Part shown: in pieces, positions 34,218 through 46,814 of the stretch
Numbering within the stretch: the stretch's first letter is position 1
Layout: each line of letters opens with the position of its first letter
Assembly (NCBI GenBank): GCA_028673005.1
Contig: CM054118.1
Coordinates: 64,041,401 to 64,105,400, forward strand
Source: Tanypteryx hageni
Lineage: Eukaryota > Arthropoda > Insecta > Odonata > Petaluridae
Length of the DNA stretch: 64,000 bases
Reading direction: 5' to 3'
Position numbers and translations under genes: made by a program
Notes under the pieces: generated by a model
Databases searched by the model: none
What the model was told of the DNA's origin: nothing
The model's input: the letters and a program-made list of their open reading frames with translations, nothing else

Positions 34218-35038
34218 GGCTGGTTTCCAAAGAAAACATAACCTTATGAAATGGTCCTGTCTGTGTGTATGTGTGTGTCCCCTATTAACATCTTTTGCAT
34301 CAATTGACTGATTTTCATGAAACTTGATATGAGGTTCATGCTACCAGGGCCCACCTCCGGGCTATCTTTTATTTTCCGAAGATTGAAGTACCGGATTCGA
34401 TTCCGGGAAAATTTTTTCCCTTTTTTTAAACATAGAAAGTCTCAAATCCATCGTGCAGAGATTTTTTCTTTAATATTTTAAAATATCTTAAAATTGTGAT
34501 ATCGGAGCGAGATTTGTACTGTTCTAAGGGGAGAAGAATGTAGCTAATAATTCTTATCGCAGAATATTGATAATTGATCGTATTTTCTTGAATTTCTACT
34601 AAAACATAGCGGTTTTGCGTTTTAAATCGCATTATATCGGATTATTGACATGGAGACGATTATTACCGAACTCAGTTTGTGCATAGACGAGTGAACAAAA
34701 GGGCTATTTTCCTTTCCACCCGACTACCCTTCAGCAATGGACAGTTGATGAATACGTATCAGCGTATAAACAGTAATATTTATTTAATTCGTTTATTTAA
34801 ACAAAATACATTCAAAATATGTCAGAAAGAGATTTTGACATTGTTATCAGTATTTTAAACCTGATAATGCTATATTAATTTCTTTTCCAATTTTTCTCTA
34901 TCATTGATAACCTATGAATTAGAAATGGTATTTATGGTATGAGATTCCTTGGAATGACCAACACATACTGAAACGTTTCCTGTCAATATAAGTAATCAAT
35001 TCGGGACGTCAACTTCGTCCTGGTTTGGACTCCTTGTT
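34218..35038 (+). repeat. Repeat family C, copy 2
   Basis: Collinear with 35621-36452 over its full length and with 15790-16206 over its first half. Starts GGCTGGTTTCCAAAG. Contains a B-box hairpin CCGGATTCGATTCCGG (34391-34406). Lacks the inverted end TTTGGGAAACCAGCC seen in copy 3, jumping from CGTCAACTT straight to a following string TCCTGGTTTGGACT that both copies share. Confidence 0.75.
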
Positions 35039-35147
35039 TAAGCTTCGTTTGGTTATGCATAGATTGTTTACTTTATAAGATGAAAAAATGATTTATTTAA
35101 AAAGGGATAGAAATACTCGAGAAGTTTAATTAGGTGGTTTCCTAAAG

Positions 35148-35149
<2 letters not shown>

Positions 35150-35203
<54 letters not shown>

Positions 35204-35236
35204 TATACATATATATACATATATATACATATATAT
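35150..35236. repeat. (AT)n microsatellite with 10-bp ACATATATAT units
   Basis: About 47 bases of AT dinucleotides followed by four copies of the decamer ACATATATAT. Lies between the two family C copies. Confidence 0.95.
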
Positions 35237-35620
35237 TGTGCACAACAAGGAAAGCAATTTCCCGCTTACATTCTCCCAATTTTTAATATGCTGAACATAT
35301 TTGTTATTTACAAATATTAGATGAAAATAGATTTTTGGAAGCGAGTAACTAAAATAAGCCATGTGATAAAACAGTCTGTGATCACTATCAGACAGCGAGT
35401 GAAAAATGAATAGGTGCGATTCTTCCGCTCCTAATTGCTCAAGTATTAGAAACGTCATTTGTCGCCTAGGTTTTAATCAGACGCTTGCCATTTAATACCG
35501 CCATACAAACAGACTTTTTGACGTCTCCCCCATATGGTCAGGTAGACAAAGGAAGAGGCCTGCTTCAAGTTGTCATCCGAGGGAATAATTATGGCTGTTA
35601 TTCGCTACTCTTTCTTTCTG

Positions 35621-36423
35621 GGCTGGTTTACAAAGGAAACATAGCCCCATGAAATGGTCATGTCTGTCTGTGTGTGCCCCCTACTAACAACGTTTGCACC
35701 AATGGACCGATTTTTACGAAACTTGGTATGAGGCTCGTTCTGCCAAGATCCACCTCCGGGCTATATTTTATTTGCCGAAGATTGAAGGCACGGGTTCGAT
35801 TCCAGGAACGTTTTTTCCCTATTTTTTTACATAGGAAATCTCAAATCCATCGTGCAGAGATTTTATCTTTAATACATTAAAATATCTTAAAATTGTGATA
35901 TCGGAGCGAGGTTTGTCCTGTTCTAAGTGATAAATAATGTGGATTATAATTCTTATCACTGAATTTTGATAATTGATCGTATTTTCTTGAATTTCTACTA
36001 AAACAGCGATTTTGCGTTTTAAATCTGATTTTATCGGATTGTTGCCATGGAGACGATTATTACCGAACTCGGCTTGAGCATAGACGAGTGAACAAATGGA
36101 TTTTTTCTTTTTCGCCCGAACACTCTTCAGCAGTGGACAGTTATTAAATTCGTATTCGAGTATAAACAGAAACATTTATTAAATTCGTTTATTCCAAAAA
36201 ATACATGTAAAATATAATGCTAGAAAGAGATTGTCATTATTTTAGTATTTTAAACCCGATAATGCTCTATTTATTTGTTTTCCAATTTTTCTCTATCATT
36301 GATAAACTATGAATTAGAAATGGTATTTATGGTATGAGATTCCTTGGAATGACTGACACATACTGAAACATTTCCTGTCAATATAAGTAATCAATTCGAG
36401 ACGTCAACTTTGGGAAACCAGCC
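35621..36423 (+). repeat. Repeat family C, copy 3, with terminal inverted repeats
   Basis: 803 bp bounded by GGCTGGTTTACAAAGG at the left and TTTGGGAAACCAGCC at the right, the inverse of the family start. This points to a TIR-type DNA element. I cannot identify a clear target duplication. The interior holds the invertebrate-typical string around GGACCGATTTTTACGAAACTTGG and a B box GGTTCGATTCC (35794-35804). No coding frame. Homology with copy 2 continues past this end to about 36452. Confidence 0.65.
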
Positions 36424-36452
36424 TGCATTATTCCTGGTTTGGACTTCTTGTT

Positions 36453-39400
36453 TCTTAGTCTAAGTTTTCGTTTATCGTTTATTAATATTATTCTTCTTGT
36501 TTTAAACTCTTTTCGCTCAGAGGCTCTTTCGTTATGAAAAAGAGATAAAAAAATACTAAAATTATTTATATTGGTAGGGCAACAAAATAATAGCATAGGT
36601 TAATTGAAAACCTCTTTATATCATTTCTTAAAACGTTTAAATAGGAAGTTAAATTGTTAACTTAAATGCTACGTTCAGCAGTGAGCAGTGTGTGATGAAC
36701 AGGTAGTTGGAGTGCCACAGTGCACAGCTGCGACCGCTTCGGCGTTTACGAAGGCCTAATTTTAAACTTGAAAACTCTTAACTCTGAAAGTAAAGATGTT
36801 ACTTTAAGTTATTACACGCATTTGAATTGCTATTTATTTCTCACTTCCTGCATTTCAGCTAACATAAACACTAGATGTAGATAAAAACATTTTACTAAGC
36901 AGTAAACATATGAAGGGAATAGAAAATCATACGCGTTGGGAAAGTGCTTGGATATAGAAATGAATATCTTAGATCTCAATCAAAACTGAGAAAGAGAATT
37001 AAATAGGAAGGAATTTTCTCTCCCGTGGATTTGAATGGATTATTGCTGAGAAAAGAAGGTCTGACACGAAATGATCCACGCAGTATTTTATCATCGTAGA
37101 TAGGGAGAGCAACTGTCTATAATTCGAGAGAGAAATCCAAGGTGTAACCCAATATCAGATTTTAAAATATTGTCTGTTTCGATGGCCGAGGAGATAAGGA
37201 ATAAATTCGAACTGGAATAGGAAGCAGTGGGATAGAAAATATCCGATTGTGATATATCCTTGTGTGGAGATTGTTGTCCAAACGAACTCCATTGAATGAG
37301 GAAGAATTTCTTTATCGCTCTCAAAGTCGCGGAAAATTGGTTCTGCAGATTTCTTAATCATTCGTAATCGTGTTTTTTTTAAAAATGCTTACCTATAAGA
37401 TAAAGTTTGGCAAAAAAATCCACGACTAAAATCGTAGGCTTCTGCTGTTTTTGCTTAGCGCACTTTTTAAGAATAAACGAAGGAATTAAACGTTAAAAAT
37501 AATGTTTATCAATAACCACTGAAATTTTTAAATTTTTATTAAAAGCGTAGCAATGGAAGGGGGTTACATACTTGAAAAATAACACAAAAGGAACTGCATA
37601 AAAATGCAACTTTGCAGAGCGATCTACGCTGTGCTAAGCATTCCACGGCTGTCCAACAAAAAAAAGAAGTAACGCCGCAAAAATAAAATAACTTGCGATC
37701 GGAAAAAAACTGGGAAACATCGAAAGACCGACAGGGCGCGCTTTATTGGAACGAATGTCGCGGAAGAAAGACATCTGGAACGGACGCGAAGAAAAGACGG
37801 GATTCCAACAGAAAAAGTTATGGTAACAAGACGGAAGAGGGAGAGGGAGCAACGGAAGGCCGGAGACAATGCCAACGAGCCGAAACAAGAGGAGGAGAAA
37901 AAAAGACGAAAATAAAGATGGCGAAACGGCCCTCGGAGGAAAGAGCGAACTCGAGAAAAGGTGAAGAAGATGCACTTTCGAGAGGAGCGCGTTGCGATAA
38001 CTTCCGCGACGGATGGATCGCAGCCGAGGGGTGAATATGAATGGCCTCTGTCCCATTTGGGACGAGCCGTCGGAATGCCTCGCTTTCCCTTTTTCGCGGA
38101 AATTAAAGATGTCGCGGTTCCCCAGCGCTGAGCTAAATATTCGATTTCGGAATAGATTTTCTTACGGGTCGTTCGCCTAGATCGACTTTGCAACGAATCG
38201 CGAAATTCGGCGTTTGGCGAGATGGAGCAGGGCGATGGGGATTTTCTAATTAAGCTAAATGAAATGTTTTTTTTTTGCCCGCGTGTGAGTTTATACCTTT
38301 ACGAGTGTCTCACATTTGCTTAATTTCTTTAATTTACTTCTCACCTAAACGTGTGGCCGTTATTGATAATTTAAAACCTCTAATAGCCTTCTAATAGTCT
38401 TCTAATAGCCGGTCCCTTTTACCTGTCTCACGCGTATACCCTGATGACGACCAATGCCAAATCCATATGTGACGATCGTGGTGCTAAATTTATCCTGCAG
38501 CGAATTTCGTTCCTTAAGATCAACGTAAATCATCTATCCAACCGCGGAGAAAATGCCTTTCTGACACGAAACATCGAAATTTATAGCCAAGTAAATTATG
38601 TAAATTGAAAACGGCGTTCCTCGATTTCCCATCCGTTTTTAAGAAGAGCAAAAGTTGTGGCATTAAATCTATAAGTGACTGACTTTTATTTGAATACACT
38701 GCCGACAGCAAAATATATCAATCCAGCATTGCTTTTTTAGCTAACAATAATATTTCTCTTGATAAAAACTCTTTCAAACAACATACGGTAAAAAAACTTA
38801 TTATCAGTTGCAAAGGGATAATTTTAGAACCCCACTTGAGTAAAATTCATTTCGTAATTTTGTAATTATACAGAGCATCATCGCCTTTGCAAATTTTATC
38901 GGAAAATGAGTAAGATAAACTCGGATAATTTTCTTATAAATAGAATAAAATCTTTAGAAGATTAAGTGCGTATTTTTACTTTCCTCATCTCAAATTGCCA
39001 TTGTTCGCCAAAAGTACAATTTGATAAAAATAAAAAAATGTCGGAATCTTCCATAATCCCCTCCTAAATTCTTATCAGATAAGAGCCTTAATATCTTTCG
39101 ATTTCAAGCCAAATCTTCACTTCCTAAGGGGGTATTTTGCTCCGTAGTCTTACTGAAATTCTCCGAGGCCGAGAACTCAACACTCATATCCATTAACCAC
39201 GATAATACAAACACTGTTTCGATTTTCATATTGCACTATTAGTTTTTCGAATATCTCGCGGTGGACGAGAAATACTGGATTTGATTGGCGACAATAGTTT
39301 TATGAGCTCCATCCAATAAAATAGCTCACTAAGTCGTAAAGACGGGTTTCGTAGTCTACTATCTAGCAGCACGGTAGTCTCGCTTAGAATAGACAGTTCT

Positions 39401-39890
39401 TTGATAAGAATATAACTTAATCTCAGAATCAAATCAATCACCTGCAGTTTACATTAAAACCAACGTTACGACGATCGTTAAGACGCATGTTGAGATATCA
39501 TTTGCACGATCCGGCACTTGGAGACTACTCTCGCCTCTCGCAAGGACGTACCTGTTAATGCCTACGTGAGAATTCGTGGACGAGCTTAAGACTTAACCTT
39601 TCACAGGGTTGGGTTATCATAACAATTTACGACGGAAAAAGTATTAGATTGAAAATGTAAAGACAAAAATTATATTTTGAAATTTGCAGAAAACTGATGT
39701 AAATATATTCTCTCTACATCCTGAATCGCAATGGAACTGGTGAATAAAACCATAATATAATGATAATGTAAGCGTTGGCTACATAATATTGATATAAGCT
39801 CAATATAAATGCAATTTCTCACTCGCCACCTTTCATCTAAACACCATCTTTTGTCACCTAGGCGACGCTAAGAGTATCACTTGCACATGC
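36453..39890. other. No gene recognised; probable intron
   Basis: A GC-richer, purine-biased block at 37690-38200 has overlapping open frames on both strands (longest 189 codons, minus strand) with low-complexity Arg/Ser/Phe composition and no motif. Under the proposed gene model the whole stretch is intronic. Confidence 0.35.
38377..38409. repeat. Three tandem 11-mers
   Basis: CCTCTAATAG, CCTTCTAATAG and TCTTCTAATAG in immediate succession. Confidence 0.8.
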
Positions 39891-39912
39891 GCACACACAC
39901 ACACACACACAC
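39891..39912. repeat. (CA)n microsatellite
   Basis: Eleven CA units, about 24 bp inside the proposed first intron from its donor site. Confidence 0.95.
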
Positions 39913-39941
39913 TAACGAAACACACGGTGAGGTACACTCAC

Positions 39942-39957
39942 CTTCTGGTGGATACAT
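39942..39957 (-). CDS. Candidate first coding exon (start codon, 5 codons)
   Basis: On the minus strand an ATG at 39957 opens the short frame MYPPE and one extra base, then meets a near-ideal donor GAAG/GTGAGT (39941-39936). The exit phase (1) fits the acceptor of the exon at 19123, and the split codon becomes GTC (Val). Upstream lies a GC-rich block to about 40440 that would be the 5' untranslated region and promoter. Short first coding exons followed by very long introns are common for regulated arthropod genes. The assignment depends on the splice link being real. Confidence 0.35.
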
Positions 39958-40440
39958 GTCTGATCGAGGTAGATGGACAGCGCGCACTAAAATGAAGACG
40001 GCGGGCGCCGGTCGGCCGCCTTTTGTTTCCTCGATCCACCACCACACGACGACCAAACTGCAGGCGATAGAGACTACCGAAGGAACAGTAAACGGCGTCC
40101 CCGTAGAGAGCGGAGCTTCTCTCTTTCTGCGTAAATGGGTCGAAATAACGAACTACGACGAGGGTGACACCAGTAGACGACCACTCGATTGACGGAGCGG
40201 TGCGAAACTGGCGAGAGATCGAGGCGGGATTCGACACGATGGGTCGGAGGTCACTTCCTCTCTATGCGTCCTTCCTCAAATGCGCGCGGGTACGTCGTGC
40301 GTTCCAGAGGAGGGTCAGTGGCCAGTCGACGATGTCGTGCAGCGCCTGCTCCTGGCTACAATGAGAACGATGCGGGAGCGGAAAAAATGGAAAGATGAGG
40401 AGAAACGAGAGCTGGGTGCGAGATGAGGATGCGATCACAG
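39958..40440 (-). promoter_or_regulatory. GC- and CpG-rich candidate 5' UTR/promoter
   Basis: Distinctly GC-rich compared with the flanks. It ends on the minus strand at the candidate start codon. The minus-strand frame from 40237 is open for 99 codons but its translation shows no motif and runs past the donor in another frame. Upstream (40660-41060) is a purine tract whose GAGA-type strings could bind GAGA factor. I could not place a transcription start site with confidence. Confidence 0.3.
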
Positions 40441-40659
40441 CGAAGCACAGTCACCGTTTGGCGAGAGACGGAAGGAACAGATGACTATCTGCGTCCTCTT
40501 ATCGGCAGGAGGGCAACAGAGGGAGGGAGGGGTGAGATAGTATATTCTTCCCCATACTTCGACAGAGAAGACGAGCATCGGACTAATATCCTCGTACCCT
40601 AGTCCCTTCCGAACTCCTCGGTTGGGAACATTAATTCCCTTTCCCAAGAAATGAAGGAA

Positions 40660-41060
40660 ATTGGGGAGAAAATTTAAGGCAATCGATTGATGAAGGGCAA
40701 GGAAAAGAGAGAGTATTGGAAAAACGAGAGGGAGGAGAGAAAAGGATTTGATAGGGGAAAGGAAAAAGGAAGGGAAATCAAGCGGAACCTTCAGAGAGGA
40801 AGGAAAAAGGCTGGAAATATGAAAAAGTAGAGGAAAAGAAAAAAGAAGATAAGTTTGGGGAATGGGGAGGCAAGGAAAAGGGGGAGTATAATAAGGAGAG
40901 AAATAAGGTGATGATGTCGAGTGGATGAAATATGCACGGAAGATCATATATATAGGAAAGAAGAATTGAGGCGGTGAGGCGCGTGCTTGGATGAAAAGAA
41001 CGAGACACTGGAAAAACCAGGGGCAAAGTACGAGAGATAATCAGTAGAAAGAAAGGAAGT
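40660..41060 (+). repeat. Purine-rich tract upstream of candidate promoter
   Basis: Dominated by G and A on the plus strand. The minus-strand frames of 80-170 codons here are low-complexity Ser/Leu/Phe/Pro and not credible genes. Confidence 0.7.
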
Positions 41061-43658
41061 CCACGCAGGGAGATAGAAAAAGATTATTTACACCGAACAG
41101 CGAAAATTCGACTAACGCGTATTAGCATATACATACAACCAAAATAAGGTGCATCTTTTTGCGGAGCTTTTTAGAAATCCAATTAAGCGTAAAAAATTAT
41201 GCATCGGGATTAATCCATTTAAAGCTATTAGAAATGTAATGAAAGCCAGGGAGAGTAAAATGAGAGATATCTGTGGAGAGAGACGAAAACAAAATTTTTA
41301 TTGGAAAGAAAACAATGTTTTTACAGTAATATTTTCAGGAAATATTTTTTATAATTTTTCCACGCTGAAATAAAACGAAGTATACTTAAATGTTGTCAGT
41401 TTCATCTCTTTTTAATTTACGCTAGGATATATTTCGTTTTGTTTTGCTTTGAAAAAATGAAACAGGTCATTCTACGAGTATATATTTTAATAAAGTTGTA
41501 TCAACGTCAGTACTTTTTATTATAATAGCATTTCATTTTTAAAATGAAATTTTGATACTATAGGCTCCTTCGATACAATAAAGAATCTAATTAACAATAT
41601 AATCCTGCAGAACGTGAGAACTTAAATTTCAGATAAAAGCAGCGAATGTTTTAATGAAATGATTACATGAAGGGGAAGGGAGAAATTGTAGAGAGTCTTT
41701 ATTATAACGAAATTAAAAGTAGAATTGGAGTAAAGAACGGGCGAAGATCCTTTGAAATAGAATGAGAGTTGATTTTTATGGCGAACATCCGTGGCATTTT
41801 TTATCTTCGAGCAATTCGCGGAAATGCTCGTAAAACGGCAAAGGGGATTAAGTGAGGCGGCGAGGAAAGTGCGGCTGACGGAAAGGAGGAAATTTTGGCG
41901 AAGGGAATGCAAACTGAGACATTCCGCGCGTAATTTATAAGCAGTTGTCAAGAGTTCGGGCGGATGACAGAAGAAGAATTCTCAGACCAAAAATTACCCA
42001 TTACTCCTAAGTCTGTGTGACATAATTGCATTTATTATTTCGAATATCGCATCTAATGAAGAAGCTTTCCAACTTAATATAGTCAAGGAAACGTATCAAT
42101 TTCCCATCTCCAAACAGCTGATTAAAACTCACAATCTGTTTGAATAGAAAAACACAATTTTTATTAAACTTTTACTAACACTGTGCTGGTCTCTTAGATT
42201 ACGTAGAACAGAGCTTATAATTTACTAGATTAGACCGTGGAGGAGTAAATATTAATAGGCGGTGGTCCGTAATCGAGTTGCGAAATCCTCGCTGGCCTGT
42301 GTACGAGTTTAAATTGAGAGATAATGACCTTAATATTAGTGAAAACAGCGTATAAATAGTTTTTAGTGCCAAAGTTTTACAATGAAGGATTTTACGATAA
42401 ATAATTATGTAGAAAATATTAGGCTTCTATATGAAATTCACGGATAGACCTTTCATTACTCGGAGGTCACTGTGTGCGTATACTTGGTTCAGTTAATCGA
42501 TAGTTAATTTCGTATTATCGCAATATACGCCCATATAAAATATCAATTATTCGCACCGCTACATTAGCACCAGGATTAACACAAAATACGAGAAAAATCC
42601 GGATGCCCATAGAGAGGTCATTTGGAAACAAAATCGTAAACAAGTGCTGCAACTGTTGGAACCTGACTCAAAATAATTTTGAGCCATTTTTCCTAGATAA
42701 AAGTAGCCCTGGAGTCCAATCAATATGCGAAAAGTAAAGATTTCATTGTAAATATGTTATCGAGCATAAATTCAATTTGCGCGTCAGATAAATAAGATTT
42801 ACAAGGAAATAGTGCGCGGCATCGTAAAACAGAAAAAATGCTTTCGCCGTGGAGAGAGAAATCATTATTCAGGAAGGACTAAATAACGAATGTGAATTTC
42901 GTAATACGAATTAAAACGACATATAAACATTATTACATTTTCTGCCTATATAGTGGCTGAAACTAAGGAAAAACAACAATGTTTATGAGTAAAAAGTTAA
43001 GAGTGACATGAGAGGCAGGAGTGGCAGATGGAAGAAATGGCGGAGTAAGAAGGGAAGAGCGAGGAAGAATTACCGTAAGCTCGCCATTGGTAAGTCTAGG
43101 CAGAAATATTGTACGGAGTGAAAAAGAATTACGTTACTCTGTTCTGTGTGGAGAGAAATCCATCATTCTGCTGGACAACCTGATTTAAATGAAACGCACG
43201 CCGCAAGAAAATCTTATTCCACCACTGTTCTCCTTTTCCTTGGTCAGCCGTCAACGAAATCTCTTCATCACTCTTATCTTTTTTCACCTCTACATTATTC
43301 TCTCTGTATTAACGACTAGATCCATCCGTTTTTTGTCTTTTTTCCTTAAATTTCCATTCCGTACAACATTTTACGTTAGTTGCTCTTTTACCTACCGATG
43401 ATTTTCTATAAATCTTTAAACTAACGCTTCCACGTCAATGCTTTCTCTTCTGAATTACCCATTCTCGAAAAACTTCCCTAGTTTTTCCATTGTAATAAAT
43501 TTTTTGCTGCAATAGTATGCATGTGTTTTTGCTATTCCACGTCATTCTCATTTTCTAAAATGTTTAAAAGCTATATTACTTGTCTCAATACTGATAAGGA
43601 CTTAAAAACGCACTGTGCTATAATTTCTACTTTGCTACAATGTTTCTATTTTTTGTTT
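41061..43658. other. No gene recognised
   Basis: AT-rich. A short inverted repeat ATTTCATTTT/AAAATGAAAT lies at about 41528-41548. Nothing else stands out. Confidence 0.4.
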
Positions 43659-44392
43659 TTAGGCGTTCTTTACCAGCGAAGCGGTTATAGTTTCGGAGAT
43701 AGAAATTCTAGAAAATCCTGCGAAAAATATCGCATATTTTGTTTACATCAATCGCGAAGACGGTTCTCTCAGCAAACAATAATTAAAAATCCATATACTC
43801 TCTCCCTTGCTCTTTTATGATCTGTGAGGTATAGATTAAAATATGTATTTGGATAGAGAACAATATTTACTACAAGATAGTCCCCAAGACCATGTAATTA
43901 CGACTTATAGTTTCGGAGATAAACATACGAGAATCGCCCAATTTTTCGATACCGTTTCATACGTATTTCCCATTAAGAACAACTTTGAAATCTCTGTATA
44001 TTCCATTTATGGAGTATACTTTTCCATCTTGTTAGGCGTTCTTACCAGCGAAGCGGTAATAACGGAACGCCTTATGGGCACGTCTGGTCCGTCCGTCTTA
44101 ACTTTCATCTCCTAAACCGCTGGACGGATTTTAATAAAATTAAGTATGAGTGATCATTATTAAAATTTATCGCCCAATTGTGATTTTTAACTGAATCTGT
44201 CAATTAGAACTCCCACTTTACACAATTACTTTAATAAACTTTTACTCGTATCTCGTTAAATGGCTTCCGTCAGGCAACAATGAAATACCAAACTTTTCTC
44301 TCCCTAGCTCTTATATGATCGGTAATTTATAGATTAAAAAATTTATTGGTATAGAGAACAACATTTACTATAAAAAAGTCTCGAGACCACAT
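43659..44392 (+). repeat. Internally duplicated repeat (family F)
   Basis: The string TTAGGCGTTCTTTACCAGCG recurs at 43659 and (minus one T) 44032. A block starting CTCTCTCCCTTGCTCTT at 43798-43894 recurs at 44294-44392. ATAGTTTCGGAGATA occurs at 43688 and 43906. The second copy also holds a string CCTAAACCGCTGGACGGATTTTAAT that resembles the family C motif. The open frames here are incidental. Likely two diverged copies of one element with different internal deletions. Confidence 0.6.
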
Positions 44393-46373
44393 ATGAAAAT
44401 TGAAATTCATATGAGTTTTTAAACAATTGAGGAAGCAAAGACCAACATTTTCCTGATTTATATAATATACTTATTATTTTGATATATTTTACATTTTATT
44501 ACTGCTTCATCAATATCAATTACTGTTGTAAGTGGTAAATTATCACTGGCATAAATTTAAAAATGTTTTTTGTATTAATTAAGCTAAATGTTATATAATT
44601 AAGAATAACGTAAATGTACTTGTTTACGAGTATTTATTTACCTCTCAAAGCGCTAATGCTCAGGAACATTAGCTTATATCCTTTGTAAAAAAGGAAATTT
44701 CCCTCTGTTATCTCAAGAGCATATCTTCTGAACGTCTCTGTTTGCCTTTCAAGTACAAATAATGTATTTCCAGATGTTAGTTCAGTGCTTTGGGTGGAAG
44801 TATAGATTTTGGGGTTGGTCCTGTTTTACGGAAAATTCCTTGACTACTAAGATGCTGCACGAGATGTCCACATTTCGTAAAGCTCGTATCTTAAGCGTTG
44901 CATCATTCGTAGCAGTCGCTTTATTCGGACTATTTTAAAATAATTAGGCAAGCAAAACTGACGTTTTATTGATCTTATTAATGTTACCATAACATTTCTT
45001 CGAATTAAATGTCGATCTGTCACCTTTCCCTCGCAGTGCCCAAACCAGATATATTTGGTTCCATCCTGTCGAGATTTATCTTTTACTGCGTAGTCAATTC
45101 ATTAGTGATCAGAGTTTTCCTTCGAGAACTTCTTATCCGTAATACAGCAACGCTAAAAAAGAAAAATTCGTCGAAATTTACACCTAATTTCTCCCTACCC
45201 AACATTTTGTTTTCCACCTATTTATTGCGACTTGCTCAATATGATAGATGCACTTCTGATCCATTAGCACAGCTAATAATATTTACATGAGTCACCATTA
45301 TTAATAATTAAATATAGGTATATTTTTTATCAAGCCTACAAGCGAATCAATGGAAAAACTATAATGATAACCCAAATATTTTGCTCAATCTTTAAATGCT
45401 ATCTAAATTACAAAAAAGGTATTTTGACTCCGTGTATCTAAAATCTATATCTATTTACAATAAAAATCTTACCAAAGTGTGTATGTAATATTCGCTCCTA
45501 TATTCAGCATGCATTCCCTTATTGTTGTTGTTATCTACATGGTGCCCTTCACCAACTAATATAACACTTCAAAATAAAACAAATTTACAACAAAGAAAAA
45601 CTCTGGTAGGTGTAAGTTGTGCATATTTCCTCGCAATTATGGAATTCCGCAAATTTAAGACCTAAACCGTGCAATCTGTAAATAATTTCTATATAACTAA
45701 ACCATCTTTTCTGTGTCTCGTTTCCTTCTCTTTTCAGTCACATCTGCCTCGAAACTGACGCATTCCATGCAAAACAAGAAAGAAACGATGCCTTTCCAAG
45801 AACTGGGAGGGCAGAGGTGCAAACGACGGAAGCGGATTTAGAATGTTCGTCCATCCGTCACTTCCTATACTAATCAAACCTTTTTTATGGAACGTTTCAA
45901 ATAAACGAGTACGGATGATGAAGGGAAAGGGGAAAAGAATAATAGAGGAGGATATAGGGAAAGGGAGGGTGAAGGAGATGGAGGAGTTGGTCATGTAACA
46001 GAGACGGATGATTGCTCAGATATGGCGGATCGATGAATCTCATACAACTCCTTCAATTGAAAGCACGCTGCATGATTGCTGACATGAGTTTTTCCTCCTC
46101 GGAAGCGTCCTTGACAGTGGACTTCATTTCCCTCCCGACCAAACCGAAAAAAACAAAGGAATTTCGCTTTGCGGCGTGTTTACTCTAGCCCACGATAAAA
46201 CGCTTTCGATTATTTCATAACCCCGCGCATCGAGGGCATCGCGATATTCCAGAGAGGTTTAGATGGGAATTACCGCCGCGCTCGGCGTTAATTTGAGGGA
46301 GATGACGTCGGAAGCGGCAAAAGGCGAGTTTCGCGAGGGAAAAAACAATGGATCTTTTATCGTCCGGTGGAAA
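44393..46373. other. No gene recognised
   Basis: AT-rich to about 46000, then GC-richer and possibly unique to 46370. No exon or element end that I can support. Confidence 0.4.
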
Positions 46374-46814
46374 CAGCGCTGTAACCAGCTATTTTAGCAC
46401 TCGGGGAAAACTACCAAATACGCGCCCCCTCCATAAAAAATTCGCTAATACCTATATGGATTTAAGGTGAACAATTAATGAATAAAAATAAACTATAAAT
46501 GATACAATTTATTACTATAAAAGTCCATAATTTAAATACATAATTATAAATATAATTACATACATAATTACACACATGCATAATTTAAATACAGAAAGTA
46601 TAAATATTTTAATATTAAAGAGTATGTGATTTTATTGCAGCAAACTCATCAATAGCATCATCGAAGTTTATAGTTTCTGCTATGCGTAAGGTCTGGAACA
46701 AGTATAGTAGTGAAATCTCCCGTCCTTGTGACAGGCACAACTTGCCTTTAACAATTTTTACGCCCCTCCTTTGGTTACGCCCGGGGCAGATGCCCCGCCC
46801 TGGTTAGGGCGCTG
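46374..46814 (-). mobile_element. hAT-type MITE, copy 2 of an inverted pair
   Basis: 441 bp bounded by CAGCGCTGTAACCAGC and, inverted, CAGCGCCCTAACCAGG. It is flanked by a perfect 8-bp target duplication GGTGGAAA (46366-46373 and 46815-46822). It is the reverse complement of the 9417-9859 element, matching through most of its length. This copy keeps canonical CAG..CTG ends and so shows the family's true termini better than copy 1. Confidence 0.9.

Noticed and set aside
35126..35458. 110-codon minus-strand frame with Tyr/Ile repeats
   Set aside because: Its C-terminal third is the translated AT microsatellite, and the rest lacks any motif or splice context.
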